NCBI GenBank assembly: GCA_029721435.1
Contig: CM056574.1
Span: 73,389,501-73,453,500 of the forward strand
Direction of reading: 5' to 3'
DNA length: 64,000 nt
Source: Gymnothorax reevesii
Lineage: Eukaryota; Chordata; Actinopteri; Anguilliformes; Muraenidae
In this document: positions 1 to 14,100 of the stretch, one piece after another
Numbering within the stretch: the stretch's first letter is position 1
How the letters are laid out: each line of letters starts with the position of its first letter
Notes under the pieces: model-generated
What the model was told of the DNA's origin: nothing
The model's database searches: none
What the model saw: the letters and a program-made list of their open reading frames with translations, nothing else
Translations under genes and position numbers: made by a program

Positions 1-2106
1 TGTGATCTGAAGCTGTTCCCTGGCCAGAAGCACGCACAGTTTCACATTCTGAGCTTAAAACCTCAAAGAAGCGTGTTTTCATGAAAGCACGTATAGCCAC
101 AGTTTCAGCGCTCTAGCGCGCTTCCTTACAGAGATAAACGCATCATCACTCGAATTCAGTCATATAGTCACAATTCACTCAAGTTTGTCACTTTCCCACT
201 GGGTTACACACAGAAAGGACATTTTTGACAAGCAAAATTAAAAAAAAAGAAAGTTTTTGAAAAAGTGCATATCTTCACTTCAGAAGCTTCTATTCACTTC
301 CAAATGGCGATACAAGCACATTGGAACAAACGATACAATATATGCATTGCACTGTGATCTGAAGCTGTTGCCAGGCCAGAAACACGCTCAGATTCACGTT
401 CTGAGCTTAAAACCTCAAAGAAGCGTGTTTTCATGAAAGCACGTATAGCCACAGTTTCAGCGCTCTAGCGCGCTTCCTGACAGAGATAAACGCATAATCA
501 CTCGAATTCAGTCATATAGTCACAATTCACTCAAGTTTTTCACTTTCCCACTGGGTTACACACAGAATGGACATTTTTGACAAGCAAAATTAAATAAAAA
601 AGTTTTTGAAAAAGTGCATATCTTCACTTCAGAAGCTTCTATTCACTTCCAAATGGCCATACAAGCACATTGGAACAAACGATACAATATATGCATTGCA
701 CTATGATCTGAAGCTGTAGCCAGGCCGAAAACACGCTCAGATTCACTTTCTGAGCTTAAAACCTCAAAGAAGCATGTTTTCATGAAAGTGCGTATAGCCA
801 CAGTTTCAGCGCTCTAGCTCGCTTTCTTACAGAGATGAACGCATATTCACTCCAATTCAGTCATATTGTCACAATTCACTCAAGTTTGTCACTTTCTCAC
901 TAAGTTACACATAGAAAGGACATTTTTGACAAGCAAAACTAAAAAAAAGAAAGTTTTTGAAAAGTACATATCTTCACTTCAGAAGCTTATATTCACTTAA
1001 AATTGGCCATACAAGCACATTGGACCAATCGATACAATATATGCAATGCACTGTGATCTGAAGCTGTTCCCTGGCCAGAAGCACGCACAGTTTCACATTC
1101 TGAGCTTAAAACCTCAAAGAAGCGTGTTTTCATGAAAGCACGTATAGCCACAGTTTCAGCGCTCTAGCGCGCTTCCTTTCAGAGATAAACGCATCATCAC
1201 TCGAATTCAGTCATATAGTCACAATTCACTCAAGTTTGTCACTTTCCCACTGGGTTACACACAGAAAGGACATTTTTGACAAGCAAAATTAAAAAAAAAG
1301 AAAGTTTTTGAAAAAGTGCATATCTTCACTTCAGAAGCTTCTATTCACTTCCAAATGGCCATACAAGCACATTGGAACAAACGATACAATATATGCATTG
1401 CACTGTGATCTGAAGCTGTTGCCAGGCCAGAAACACGCTCAGATTCACGTTCTGAGATTAAAACCTCAAAGAAGCGTGTTTTCATGAAAGCACGTATAGC
1501 CACAGTTTCAGCGCTCTAGCGCGCTTCCTTTCAGAGATAAACGCATAATCACTCGAATTCAGTCATATAGTCACAATTCACTCAAGTTTTTCACTTTCCC
1601 ACTGGGTTACACACAGAATGGACATTTTTGACAAGCAAAATTAAAAAAAAAGAAAGTTTTTGAAAAAGTGCATATCTTCACTTCAGAAGCTTATATTCAC
1701 TTCCAAATGGCCATACAAGCACAATGGACCAAACGATACCATATAAGCATTGCACTGTGATCTGAAGCTGTTCCCTGGCCAGAAACACGCACAGTTTCAC
1801 TTTCTGAGCTTAAAACCTCAAAGAAGCGTGTTTCCATGAAAGTGCGTATAGCCACAGTTTCAGCGCTCTAGCTCGCTTTCTTACAGAGATAAACGCATAT
1901 TCACTCCAATTCAGTCATATTGTCACAATTCACTCAAGTTTGTCACTTTCCCACTGGGTTACACACAGAATGGACATTTTTGACAAGCAAAATTAAAAAA
2001 AAGAAAGTTTTTGAAAAAGTGCATATCTTCACTTCAGAAACTTATATTCACTTAAAATTGGCCATACAAGCACATTGGACCAATCGATACAATATATGCA
2101 ATGCAC

Positions 2107-5100
2107 TGTGATCTGAAGCTGTTCCCTGGCCAGAAGCACGCACAGTTTCACATTCTGAGCTTAAAACCTCAAAGAAGCGTGTTTTCAGGAAAGCACGTAT
2201 AGCCACAGTTTCAGCGCTCTAGCGCGCTTCCTTTCAGAGATAAACGCATAATCACTCGAATTCAGTCATATAGTCACAATTCACTCAAGTTTTTCACTTT
2301 CCCACTGGGTTACACACAGAATGGACATTTTTGACAAGCAAAATTTAAAAAAAAAAGAAAGTTTTTGAAAAAGTGCATATCTTCACTTCAGAAGCTTATA
2401 TTCACTTCCAAATGGCCATACAAGCACAATGGACCAAACGATACCATATAAGCATTGCACTGTGATCTGAAGCTGTTCCCTGGCCAGAAACACGCACAGT
2501 TTCACTTTCTGAGCTTAAAACCTCAAAGAAGCGTGTTTCCATGAAAGTGCGTATAGCCACAGTTTCAGCGCTCTAGCGCGCTTCCTGACAGAGATACGAG
2601 CATATTCACTCCAATTCATTAATAAAGTAACAATTCACTGAAGTTGTTCACTTTCCCACTGAGTAACACACAGAATGGACATTTCTGACAAGCAAATCTA
2701 AAAAAAAGAAAGTTTTTGAAAAAGTGCATATCTTCACTTCAGAAGCTTATATTCACTTCCAAATGGCCATAAAAGCCATTGGACCAAACGATACCATATA
2801 CGCATTGCACTGTGATCTGAAGCTGTTCCCAGGCCAGAAACACGCTCAGATTCACGTTCTGAGCTTAAAACCTCAAAGAAGCGTGTTTCCATGAAAGTGC
2901 CTATAGCCACAGTTTCAGCGCTCTAGCTCGCTTTCTAACAGAGATAAACGCATATTCACTCCAATTCAGTCATATTGTCACAATTCACTCAAGTTTGTCA
3001 CTTTCCCACTGGGTTACACACAGAATGGACATTTTTGACAAGCAAAATTAAAAAAAAGAAAGTTTTTGAAAAGTACATATCTTCACTTCAGAAGCTTATA
3101 TTCACTTAAAATTGGCCATACAAGCACATTAGACCAATCAATACAATATATGCAATGCACTGTGATCTGAAGCTGTTCCCTGGCCAGAAGCACGCACAGT
3201 TTCACATTCTGAGCTTAAAACCTCAAAGAAGCGTGTTTTCATGAAAGCACGTATAGCCACAGTTTCAGCGCTCTAGCGCGCTTCCTTACAGAGATAAACG
3301 CATCATCACTCGAATTCAGTCATATAGTCACAATTCACTCAAGTTTGTCACTTTCCCACTGGGTTACACACAGAAAGGACATTTCTGACAAGCAAATCTA
3401 AAAAAAAGAACGTTTTTGAAAAAGTGCATATCTTCACTTCAGAAGCTTATATTCACTTATAATTGGCCATACAAGCACATTGGACCAATCGATACAATAT
3501 ATGCAATGCACTGTGATCTGAAGCTGTTCCCTGGCCAGAAGCACGCACAGTTTCACATTCTGAGCTTAAAACCTCAAAGAAGCGTGTTTTCAGGAAAGCA
3601 CGAATAGCCACAGTTTCAGCGCTCTAGCGCGCTTCCTTTCAGAGATAAACGCATAGTCACTCGAATTCAGTCATATAGTCACAATTCACTCAAGTTTTTC
3701 ACTTTCCCACTGGGTTACACACAGTATGGACATTTTTGACAAGCAAAATTTTTAAAAAAAGAAAGTTTTTGAAAAAGTGCATATCTTCACTTCAGAAGCT
3801 TATATTCACTTCCAAATGGCCATACAAGCACAATGGACCAAACGATACCATATAAGCATTGCACTGTGATCTGAAGCTGTTCCCTGGCCAGAAACACGCA
3901 CAGTTTCACTTTCTGAGCTTAAAACCTCAAAGAAGCGTGTTTCCATGAAAGTGCGTATAGCCACAGTTTCAGCGCTCTAGCGCGCTTCCTGACAGAGATA
4001 CGAGCATATTCACTCCAATTCAGTAATAAAGTAACAATTCACTGAAGTTGTTCACTTTCCCACTGAGTAACACACAGAATGGACATTTCTGACAAGCAAA
4101 TCTAAAAAAAAGAAAGTTTTTGAAAAAGTGCATATCTTCACTTCAGAAGCTTATATTCACTTCCAAATGGCCATAAAAGCCATTGGACCAAACGATACCA
4201 TATACGCATTGCACTGTGATCTGAAGCTGTTCCCAGGCCAGAAACACGCTCAGATTCACGTTCTGAGCTTAAAACCTCAAAGAAGCGTGTTTCCATGAAA
4301 GTGCGTATAGCCACAGTTTCAGCGCTCTAGCTCGCTTTCTAACAGAGATAAACGCATATTCACTCCAATTCAGTCATATTGTCACAATTCACTCAAGTTT
4401 GTCACTTTCCCACTGGGTTACACACAGAATGGACATTTTTGACAAGCAAAATTAAAAAAAAGAAAGTTTTTGAAAAGTACATATCTTCACTTCAGAAGCT
4501 TATATTCACTTAAAATTGGCCATACAAGCACATTGGACCAATCAATACAATATATGCAATGCACTGTGATCTGAAGCTGTTCCCTGGCCAGAAGCACGCA
4601 CAGTTTCACATTCTGAGCTTAAAACCTCAAAGAAGCGTGTTTTCATGAAAGCACGTATAGCCACAGTTTCAGCGCTCTAGCGCGCTTCCTTACAGAGATA
4701 AACGCATCATCACTCGAATTCAGTCATATAGTCACAATTCACTCAAGTTTGTCACTTTCCCACTGGGTTACACACAGAAAGGACATTTCTGACAAGCAAA
4801 TCTAAAAAAAAGAAAGTTTTTGAAAAAGTGCATATCTTCACTTCAGAAGCTTATATTCACTTATAATTGGCCATACAAGCACATTGGACCAATCGATACA
4901 ATATATGCAATGCACTGTGATCTGAAGCTGTTCCCTGGCCAGAAGCACGCACAGTTTCACATTCTGAGCTTAAAACCTCAAAGAAGCGTGTTTTCAGGAA
5001 AGCACGTATAGCCACAGTTTCAGCGCTCTAGCGCGCTTCCTTTCAGAGATAAACGCATAGTCACTCGAATTCAGTCATATAGTCACAATTCACTCAAGTT

Positions 5101-5690
5101 TTTCACTTTCCCACTGGGTTACACACAGAATGGACATTTTTGACAAGCAAAATTTTAAAAAAAAGAAAGTTTTTGAAAAAGTGCATATCTTCACTTCAGA
5201 AGCTTATATTCACTTCCAAATGGCCATACAAGCACAATGGACCAAACGATACCATATAAGCATTGCACTGTGATCTGAAGCTGTTCCCTGGCCAGAAACA
5301 CGCACAGTTTCACTTTCTGAGCTTAAAACCTCAAAGAAGCGTGTTTCCATGAAAGTGCGTATAGCCACAGTTTCAGCGCTCTAGCGCGCTTCCTGACAGA
5401 GATACGAGCATATTCACTCCAATTCAGTAATAAAGTCACAATTCACTGATGTTGTTCACTTTCCCACTGAGTAACACACAGAATGGACATTTCTGACAAG
5501 CAAATCTAAAAAAAAGAAAGTTTTTGAAAAAGTGCATATCTTCACTTCAGAAGCTTATATTCACTTCCAAATGGCCATAAAAGCCATTGGACCAAACGAT
5601 ACCATATACGCATTGCACTGTGATCTGAAGCTGTTCCCAGGCCAGAAACACGCTCAGATTCACGTTCTGAGCTTAAAACCTCAAAGAAGC
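2107..5690. repeat. Four-monomer higher-order repeat, about 1404 bp, 2.6 copies
   Basis: Landmark monomers at 2107, 3512 and 4916 (spacings 1405 and 1404 bp) begin near-identical runs of four monomers: one with GTTTTCAGGAAAGCAC, one with CAATGGACCAAACGATACC, one with ATAAAAGCCATTGG, and one with AAAATTGGCC and AATCAATACAA. Unit 3 follows the pattern to about 5690, where it switches from GTTTCCATGAAAGTG to GTTTTCAGGAAAGCAC and leaves the register. Small differences between units (such as gtatagcc versus gaatagcc at about 3600) show they are diverged copies. Edges are approximate, to within part of a monomer. Confidence 0.8.
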
Positions 5691-8379
5691 GTGTTTTCAG
5701 GAAAGCACGTATAGCCACAGTTTCAGCGCTCTAGCGCGCTTCCTTTCAGAGAAAAACGCATAATCACTCCAATTCAGTCATATAGTCACAATTCACTCAA
5801 GTTTTTCACTTTCCCACTGGGTTACACACAGAATGGACATTTCTGACAAGCAAATCTAAAAAAAAGAAAGTTTTTGAAAAAGTACATATCTTCACTTCAG
5901 AAGCTTATATTCACTTAAAATTGTCCATACAAGCACATTGGACCAATCGATACAATATATGCAATGCACTGTGATCTGAAGCTGTTCCCAGGCCAGAAAC
6001 ACGCTCAGATTCACGTTCTGAGCTTAAAACCTCAAAGAAGCGTGTTTTCATGAAAGCACGTATAGCCACAGTTTCAGCGCTCTAGCGCGCTTCCTGACAG
6101 AGATAAACGCATCATCACTCCAATTCAGTCATATAGTCACAATTCACTCAAGTTTGTCACTTTCCCACTGGGTTACACACAGAAAGGACATTTCTGACAA
6201 GCAAATCTAAAAAAAAGAAAGTTTTTGAAAAAGTGCATATCTTCACTTCAGAAGCTTATATTCACTTATAATTGGCCATACAAGCACATTGGACCAATCG
6301 ATACAATATATGCAATGCACTGTGATCTGAAGCTGTTCCCTGGCCAGAAGCACGCACAGTTTCACATTCTGAGCTTAAAACCTCAAAGAAGCGTGTTTTC
6401 ATGAAAGCACGTATAGCCACAGTTTCAGCGCTCTAGCGCGCTTCCTTACAGAGATAAACGCATCATCACTCGAATTCAGTTATATAGTCACAATTCACTC
6501 AAGTTTGTCACTTTCCCACTGGGTTACACACAGAAAGGACATTTTTGACAAGCAAAATTAAAAAAAAAGAAAGTTTTTGAAAAAGTGCATATCTTCACTT
6601 CAGAAGCTTCTATTCACTTACAAATGGCCATACAAGCACATTGGAACAAACGATACAATATATGCATTGCACTGTGATCTGAAGCTGTTGCCAGGCCAGA
6701 AACTCGCTCAGATTCACGTTCTGAGCTTAAAACCTCAAAGAAGCGTGTTTTCATGAAAGCACGTATAGCCACAGTTTCAGCGTTCTAGCTCGCTTCCTGA
6801 CAGAGATAAACGCATAATCACTCGAATTCAGTCATATAGTCACAATTCACTCAAGTTTTTCACTTTCCCACTGGGTTACACACAGAATGGACATTTTTGA
6901 CAAGCAAAATTAAATAAAAAAGTTTTTGAAAAAGTGCATATCTTCACTTCAGAAGCTTCTATTCACTTCCAAATGGCCATACAAGCACATTGGAACAAAC
7001 GATACAATATATGCATTGCACTGTGATCTGAAGCTGTTGCCAGGCCGGAAACACGCTCAGATTCACTTTCTGAGCTTAAAACCTCAAAGAAGCATGTTTT
7101 CATGAAAGTGCGTATAGCCACAGTTTCAGCGCTCTAGCTCGCTTTCTTACAGAGATAAACGCATATTCACTCCAATTCAGTCATATTGTCACAATTCACT
7201 CAAGTTTGTCACTTTCTCACTAAGTTACACACAGAAAGGACATTTTTGACAAGCAAAACTAAAAAAAAGAAAGTTTTTGAAAAGGACATATCTTCACTTC
7301 AGAAGCTTATATTCACTTAAAATTGGCCATACAAGCACATTGGACCAATCGATACAATATATGCAATGCACTGTGATCTGAAGCTGTTCCCTGGCCAGAA
7401 GCACGCACAGTTTCACATTCTGAGCTTAAAACCTCAAAGAAGCGTGTTTTCATGAAAGCACGTATAGCCACAGTTTCAGCGCTCTAGCGCGCTTCCTTAC
7501 AGAGATAAACGCATCATCACTCGAATTCAGTCATATAGTCACAATTCACTCAAGTTTGTCACTTTCCCACTGGGTTACACACAGAAAGGACATTTTTGAC
7601 AAGCAAAATTAAAAAAAAGAAAGTTTTTGAAAAAGTGCATATCTTCACTTCAGAAGCTTCTATTCACTTCCAAATGGCCATACAAGCACATTGGACCAAT
7701 CGATACAATATATGCAATGCACTGTGATCTGAAGCTGTTCCCTGGCCAGAAGCACGCACAGTTTCACATTCTGAGCTTAAAACCTCAAAGAAGCGTGTTT
7801 TCATGAAAGTGCGTGTAGCCACAGTTTCAGCGCTCTAGCTCGCTTTCTTACAGAGATAAACGCATCATCACTCGAATTCAGTCATATAGTCACAATTCAC
7901 TCAAGTTTGTCACTTTCCCACTGGGTTACACACAGAAAGGACATTTTTGACAAGCAAAATTAAAAAAAAGAAAGTTTTTGAAAAAGTGCATATCTTCACT
8001 TCAGAAGCTTATATTCACTTATAATTGGCCATACAAGCACATTGGAGCAATCGATACAATATATGCAATGCACTGTGATCTGAAGCTGTTCCCTGGCCAG
8101 AAGCACGCACAGTTTCACATTCTGAGCTTAAAACCTCAAAGAAGCGTGTTTTCAGGAAAGCACGTATAGCCACAGTTTCAGCGCTCTAGCGCGCTTCCTT
8201 TCAGAGATAAACGCATAGTCACTCGAATTCAGTCATATAGTCACAATTCACTCAAGTTTTTCACTTTCCCACTGGGTTACACACAGAATGGACATTTTTG
8301 ACAAGCAAAATTAAATAAAAAAGTTTTTGAAAAAGTGCATATCTTCACTTCAGAAGCTTCTATTCACTTCCAAATGGCC
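3600..8379. repeat. Satellite segment repeated at 12.0-16.8 kb (offset 8423-8424 bp)
   Basis: The order of monomer classes from about 3.6 to 8.38 kb is repeated 8423-8424 bp further right, at about 12.0-16.8 kb. Paired landmarks are CAGTAATAAAGTAAC at 4021 and 12445, TGTGATCTG at 3865 and 12289, and matched monomers at 4820/13244, 5532/13955 and 7978/16401. The match ends at about 8379, where CCGTACAAGCACAATGG stands against CCATACAAGCACATTGG. The offset equals 24 monomers, so this region and the 6667-bp units share an older common ancestor segment. Confidence 0.75.
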
Positions 8380-10490
8380 GTACAAGCACAATGGACCAAA
8401 CGATACCATATAAGCATTGCACTATGATCTGAAGCTGTTGCCAGGCCGAAAACACGCTCAGATTCACTTTCTGAGCTTAAAACCTCAAAGAAGCAGGTTT
8501 TCATGAAAGTGCGTATAGCCACAGTTTCAGCGCTCTAGCTCGCTTTCTTACAGAGATAAACGCATATTCACTCCAATTCAGTCATATTGTCACAATTCAC
8601 TCAAGTTTGTCACTTTCTCACTAAGTTACACACAGAAAGGACATTTTTGACAAGCAAAACTGAAAAAAAAGAAAGTTTTTGAAAAGTACATATCTTCACT
8701 TCAGAAGCTTATATTCACTTAAAATTGGCCATACAAGCACATTGGACCAATCGATACAATATATGCAATGCACTGTGATCTGAAGCTGTTCCCTGGCCAG
8801 AAGCACGCACAGTTTCACATTCTGAGCTTAAAACCTCAAAGAAGCGTGTTTTCATGAAAGCACGTATAGCCACAGTTTCAGCGCTCTAGCGCGCTTCCTT
8901 ACAGAGATAAACGCATCATCACTCGAATTCAGTCATATAGTCACAATTCACTCAAGTTTGTCACTTTCCCACTGGGTTACACACAGAAAGGACATTTTTG
9001 ACAAGCAAAATTAAAAAAAAGAAAGTTTTTGAAAAAGTGCATATCTTCACTTCAGAAGCTTCTATTCACTTCCAAATGGCCATACAAGCACATTGGACCA
9101 ATCGATACAATATATGCAATGCACTGTGATCTGAAGCTGTTCCCTGGCCAGAAGCACGCACAGTTTCACATTCTGAGCTTAAAACCTCAAAGAAGCGTGT
9201 TTTCATGAAAGTGCGTGTAGCCACAGTTTCAGCGCTCTAGCTCGCTTTCTTACAGAGATAAACGCATCATCACTCGAATTCAGTCATATAGTCACAATTC
9301 ACTCAAGTTTGTCACTTTCCCACTGGGTTACACACAGAAAGGACATTTTTGACAAGCAAAATTAAAAAAAAGAAAGTTTTTGAAAAAGTGCATATCTTCA
9401 CTTCAGAAGCTTATATTCACTTATAATTGGCCATACAAGCACATTGGAGCAATCGATACAATATATGCAATGCACTGTGATCTGAAGCTGTTCCCTGGCC
9501 AGAAGCACGCACAGTTTCACATTCTGAGCTTAAAACCTCAAAGAAGCGTGTTTTCAGGAAAGCACGTATAGCCACAGTTTCAGCGCTCTAGCGCGCTTCC
9601 TTTCAGAGATAAACGCATAGTCACTCGAATTCAGTCATATAGTCACAATTCACTCAAGTTTTTCACTTTCCCACTGGGTTACACACAGAATGGACATTTT
9701 TGACAAGCAAAATTAAATAAAAAAGTTTTTGAAAAAGTGCATATCTTCACTTCAGAAGCTTCTATTCACTTCCAAATGGCCGTACAAGCACAATGGACCA
9801 AACGATACCATATAAGCATTGCACTATGATCTGAAGCTGTTGCCAGGCCGAAAACACGCTCAGATTCACTTTCTGAGCTTAAAACCTCAAAGAAGCAGGT
9901 TTTCATGAAAGTGCGTATAGCCACAGTTTCAGCGCTCTAGCTCGCTTTCTTACAGAGATAAACGCATATTCACTCCAATTCAGTCATATTGTCACAATTC
10001 ACTCAAGTTTGTCACTTTCTCACTAAGTTACACACAGAAAGGACATTTTTGACAAGCAAAACTGAAAAAAAAGAAAGTTTTTGAAAAGTACATATCTTCA
10101 CTTCAGAAGCTTATATTCACTTAAAATTGGCCATACAAGCACATTGGACCAATCGATACAATATATGCAATGCACTGTGATCTGAAGCTGTTCCCTGGCC
10201 AGAAGCACGCACAGTTTCACATTCTGAGCTTAAAACCTCAAAGAAGCGTGTTTTCATGAAAGCACGTATAGCCACAGTTTCAGCGCTCTAGCGCGCTTCC
10301 TTACAGAGATAAACGCATCATCACTCGAATTCAGTCATATAGTCACAATTCACTCAAGTTTGTCACTTTCCCACTGGGTTACACACAGAAAGGACATTTT
10401 TGACAAGCAAAATTAAAAAAAAAGAAAGTTTTTGAAAAAGTGCATATCTTCACTTCAGAAGCTTCTATTCACTTCCAAATGGCCATACAA
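7310..10490. repeat. Four-monomer higher-order repeat, 1402 bp, about 2.3 copies
   Basis: Rare variants recur exactly 1402 bp apart: AAGCAGGTTTTCATG at 8491 and 9893, the ATTGGAGCAATCG monomer in the copies whose GAAAAAGTG stretch begins at 7978 and 9380, and ACTGAAAAAAAAG near 8660 and 10062. The match continues until about 10495, where GGACCAATCG is replaced by GGAACAAACG. This is a separate amplification from the similar-sized one at 2.1-5.7 kb, because the diagnostic variants differ. Edges are approximate. Confidence 0.8.
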
Positions 10491-11159
10491 GCACATTGGA
10501 ACAAACGATACAATATATGCATTGCACTGTGATCTGAAGCTGTTGCCAGGCCAGAAACACGCTCAGATTCACGTTCTGAGCTTAAAACCTCAAAGAAGCG
10601 TGTTTTCATGAAAGCACGTATAGCCACAGTTTCAGCGCTCTAGCGCGCTTCCTTTCAGAGATAAACGCATAATCACTCGAATTCAGTCATATAGTCACAA
10701 TTCACTCAAGTTTTTCACTTTCCCACTGGGTTACACACAGAATGGACATTTTTGACAAGCAAAATTAAAAAAAAAGAAAGTTTTTGAAAAAGTGCATATC
10801 TTCACTTCAGAAGCTTATATTCACTTCCAAATGGCCATACAAGCACAATGGACCAAACGATACCATATAAGCATTGCACTGTGATCTGAAGCTGTTCCCT
10901 GGCCAGAAACACGCACAGTTTCACTTTCTGAGCTTAAAACCTCAAAGAAGCGTGTTTCCATGAAAGTGCGTATAGCCACAGTTTCAGCGCTCTCAGCGCG
11001 CTTCCTTACAGAGATACGAGCATATTCACTCCAGTTCAGTAATAAAGTCACAATTCACTGAAGTTGTTCACTTTCCCACTGAGTAACACACAGAATGGAC
11101 ATTTTTGACAAGCAAATCTAAAAAAAAGAAAGTTTTTGAAAAAGTGCATATCTTCACTT

Positions 11160-14100
11160 CAGCAGCTTATATTCACTTCCAAATGGCCATAAAAGCCATT
11201 GGACCAAACGATACCATATACGCATTGCACTGTGATCTGAAGCTGTTCCCAGGCCAGAAACACGCTCAGATTCACGTTCTGAGCTTAAAACCTCAAAGAA
11301 GCGTGTTTTCATGAAAGCACGTATAGCCACAGTTTCAGCGCTCTAGCGCGCTTCCTTACAGAGATAAACGCATCATCACTCGAATTCAGTCAGATAGTCA
11401 CAATTCACTCAAGTTTGTCACTTTCCCACTGGGTTACACACAGAAAGGACATTTCTGACAAGCAAATCTAAAAAAAAGAAAGTTTTTGAAAAAGTGCATA
11501 TCTTCACTTCAGAAGCTTATATTCACTTATAATTGGCCATACAAGCACATTGGACCAATCGATACAATATATGCAATGCACTGTGATCTGAAGCTGTTCC
11601 CTGGCCAGAAGCACGCACAGTTTCACATTCTGAGCTTAAAACCTCAAAGAAGCGTGTTTTCAGGAAAGCACGTATAGCCACAGTTTCAGCGCTCTAGCGC
11701 GCTTCCTTTCAGAGATAAACGCATAGTCACTCGAATTCAGTCATATAGTCACAATTCACTCAAGTTTTTCACTTTCCCACTGGGTTACACACAGTATGGA
11801 CATTTTTGACAAGCAAAATTTAAAAAAAAAGAAAGTTTTTGAAAAAGTGCATATCTTCACTTCAGAAGCTTATATTCACTTCCAAATGGCCATACAAGCA
11901 CAATGGACCAAACGATACCATATAAGCATTGCACTGTGATCTGAAGCTGTTCCCTGGCCAGAAACACGCACAGTTTCACTTTCTGAGCTTAAAACCTCAA
12001 TGAAGCGTGTCTTCAGGAAAGCACGTATAGCCACAGTTTCAGCGCTCTTGCGCGCTTCCTTACAGAGATACGAGCATATTCACTCGAATTCAGTCATATA
12101 GTCACAATTCACTCAAGTTTTTCACTTTCCCACTGGGTTACACACAGAATGGACATTTTTGACAAGCAAAATTTAAAAAAAAAAGAAAGTTTTTGAAAAA
12201 GTGCATATCTTCACTTCAGAAGCTTATATTCACTTCCAAATGGCCATACAAGCACAATGGACCAAACGATACCATATAAGCATTGCACTGTGATCTGAAG
12301 CTGTTCCCTGGCCAGAAACACGCACAGTTTCACTTTCTGAGCTTAAAACCTCAAAGAAGCGTGTTTCCATGAAAGTGCGTATAGCCACAGTTTCAGCGCT
12401 CTAGCGCGCTTCCTGACAGAGATACGAGCATATTCACTCCAATTCAGTAATAAAGTAACAATTCACTGAAGTTGTTCACTTTCCCACTGAGTAACACACA
12501 GAATGGACATTTCTGACAAGCAAATCTAAAAAAAAGAAAGTTTTTGAAAAAGTGCATATCTTCACTTCAGAAGCTTATATTCACTTCCAAATGGCCATAA
12601 AAGCCATTGGACCAAACGATACCATATACGCATTGCACTGTGGTCTGAAGCTGTTCCCAGGCCAGAAACACGCTCAGATTCACGTTCTGAGCTTAAAACC
12701 TCAAAGAAGCGTGTTTCCATGAAAGTGCGTATAGCCACAGTTTCAGCGCTCTAGCTCGCTTTCTAACAGAGATAAACGCATATTCACTCCAATTCAGTCA
12801 TATTGTCACAATTCACTCAAGTTTGTCACTTTCCCACTGGGTTACACACAGAATGGACATTTTTGACAAGCAAAATTAAAAAAAAGAAAGTTTTTGAAAA
12901 GTACATATCTTCACTTCAGAAGCTTATATTCACTTAAAATTGGCCATACAAGCACATTGGACCAATCAATACAATATATGCAATGCACTGTGATCTGAAG
13001 CTGTTCCCTGGCCAGAAGCACGCACAGTTTCACATTCTGAGCTTAAAACCTCAAAGAAGCGTGTTTTCATGAAAGCACGTATAGCCACAGTTTCAGCGCT
13101 CTAGCGCGCTTCCTTACAGAGATAAACGCATCATCACTCGAATTCAGTCATATAGTCACAATTCACTCAAGTTTGTCACTTTCCCACTGGGTTACACACA
13201 GAAAGGACATTTCTGACAAGCAAATCTAAAAAAAAGAAAGTTTTTGAAAAAGTGCATATCTTCACTTCAGAAGCTTATATTCACTTATAATTGGCCATAC
13301 AAGCACATTGGACCAATCGATACAATATATGCAATGCACTGTGATCTGAAGCTGTTCCCTGGCCAGAAGCACGCACAGTTTCACATTCTGAGCTTAAAAC
13401 CTCAAAGAAGCGTGTTTTCAGGAAAGCACGTATAGCCACAGTTTCAGCGCTCTAGCGCGCTTCCTTTCAGAGATAAACGCATAGTCACTCGAATTCAGTC
13501 ATATAGTCACAATTCACTCAAGTTTTTCACTTTCCCACTGGGTTACACACAGAATGGACATTTTTGACAAGCAAAATTTTAAAAAAAAGAAAGTTTTTGA
13601 AAAAGTGCATATCTTCACTTCAGAAGCTTATATTCACTTCCAAATGGCCATACAAGCACAATGGACCAAACGATACCATATAAGCATTGCACTGTGATCT
13701 GAAGCTGTTCCCTGGCCAGAAACACGCACAGTTTCACTTTCTGAGCTTAAAACCTCAAAGAAGCGTGTTTCCATGAAAGTGCGTATAGCCACAGTTTCAG
13801 CGCTCTAGCGCGCTTCCTGACAGAGATACGAGCATATTCACTCCAATTCAGTAATAAAGTCACAATTCACTGATGTTGTTCACTTTCCCACTGAGTAACA
13901 CACAGAATGGACATTTCTGACAAGCAAATCTAAAAAAAGAAAGTTTTTGAAAAAGTGCATATCTTCACTTCAGAAGCTTATATTCACTTCCAAATGGCCA
14001 TAAAAGCCATTGGACCAAACGATACCATATACGCATTGCACTGTGATCTGAAGCTGTTCCCAGGCCAGAAACACGCTCAGATTCACGTTCTGAGCTTAAA

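Noticed and set aside
140..165. CENP-B box in the monomer (minus strand through CACTCGAATTC)
   Set aside because: ATTCGAGTGA fits the first half of the mammalian box, but the required CGGG half is absent (ATGC instead). At best a partial match.
3416..3607. Recurring plus-strand open frames of 60-83 codons in the satellite, many with almost the same translation
   Set aside because: They recur in phase with the monomer, arise wherever class-specific stops are absent, have no domain or signal features, and vary by indels in the A-tract. They are by-products of the repeat.
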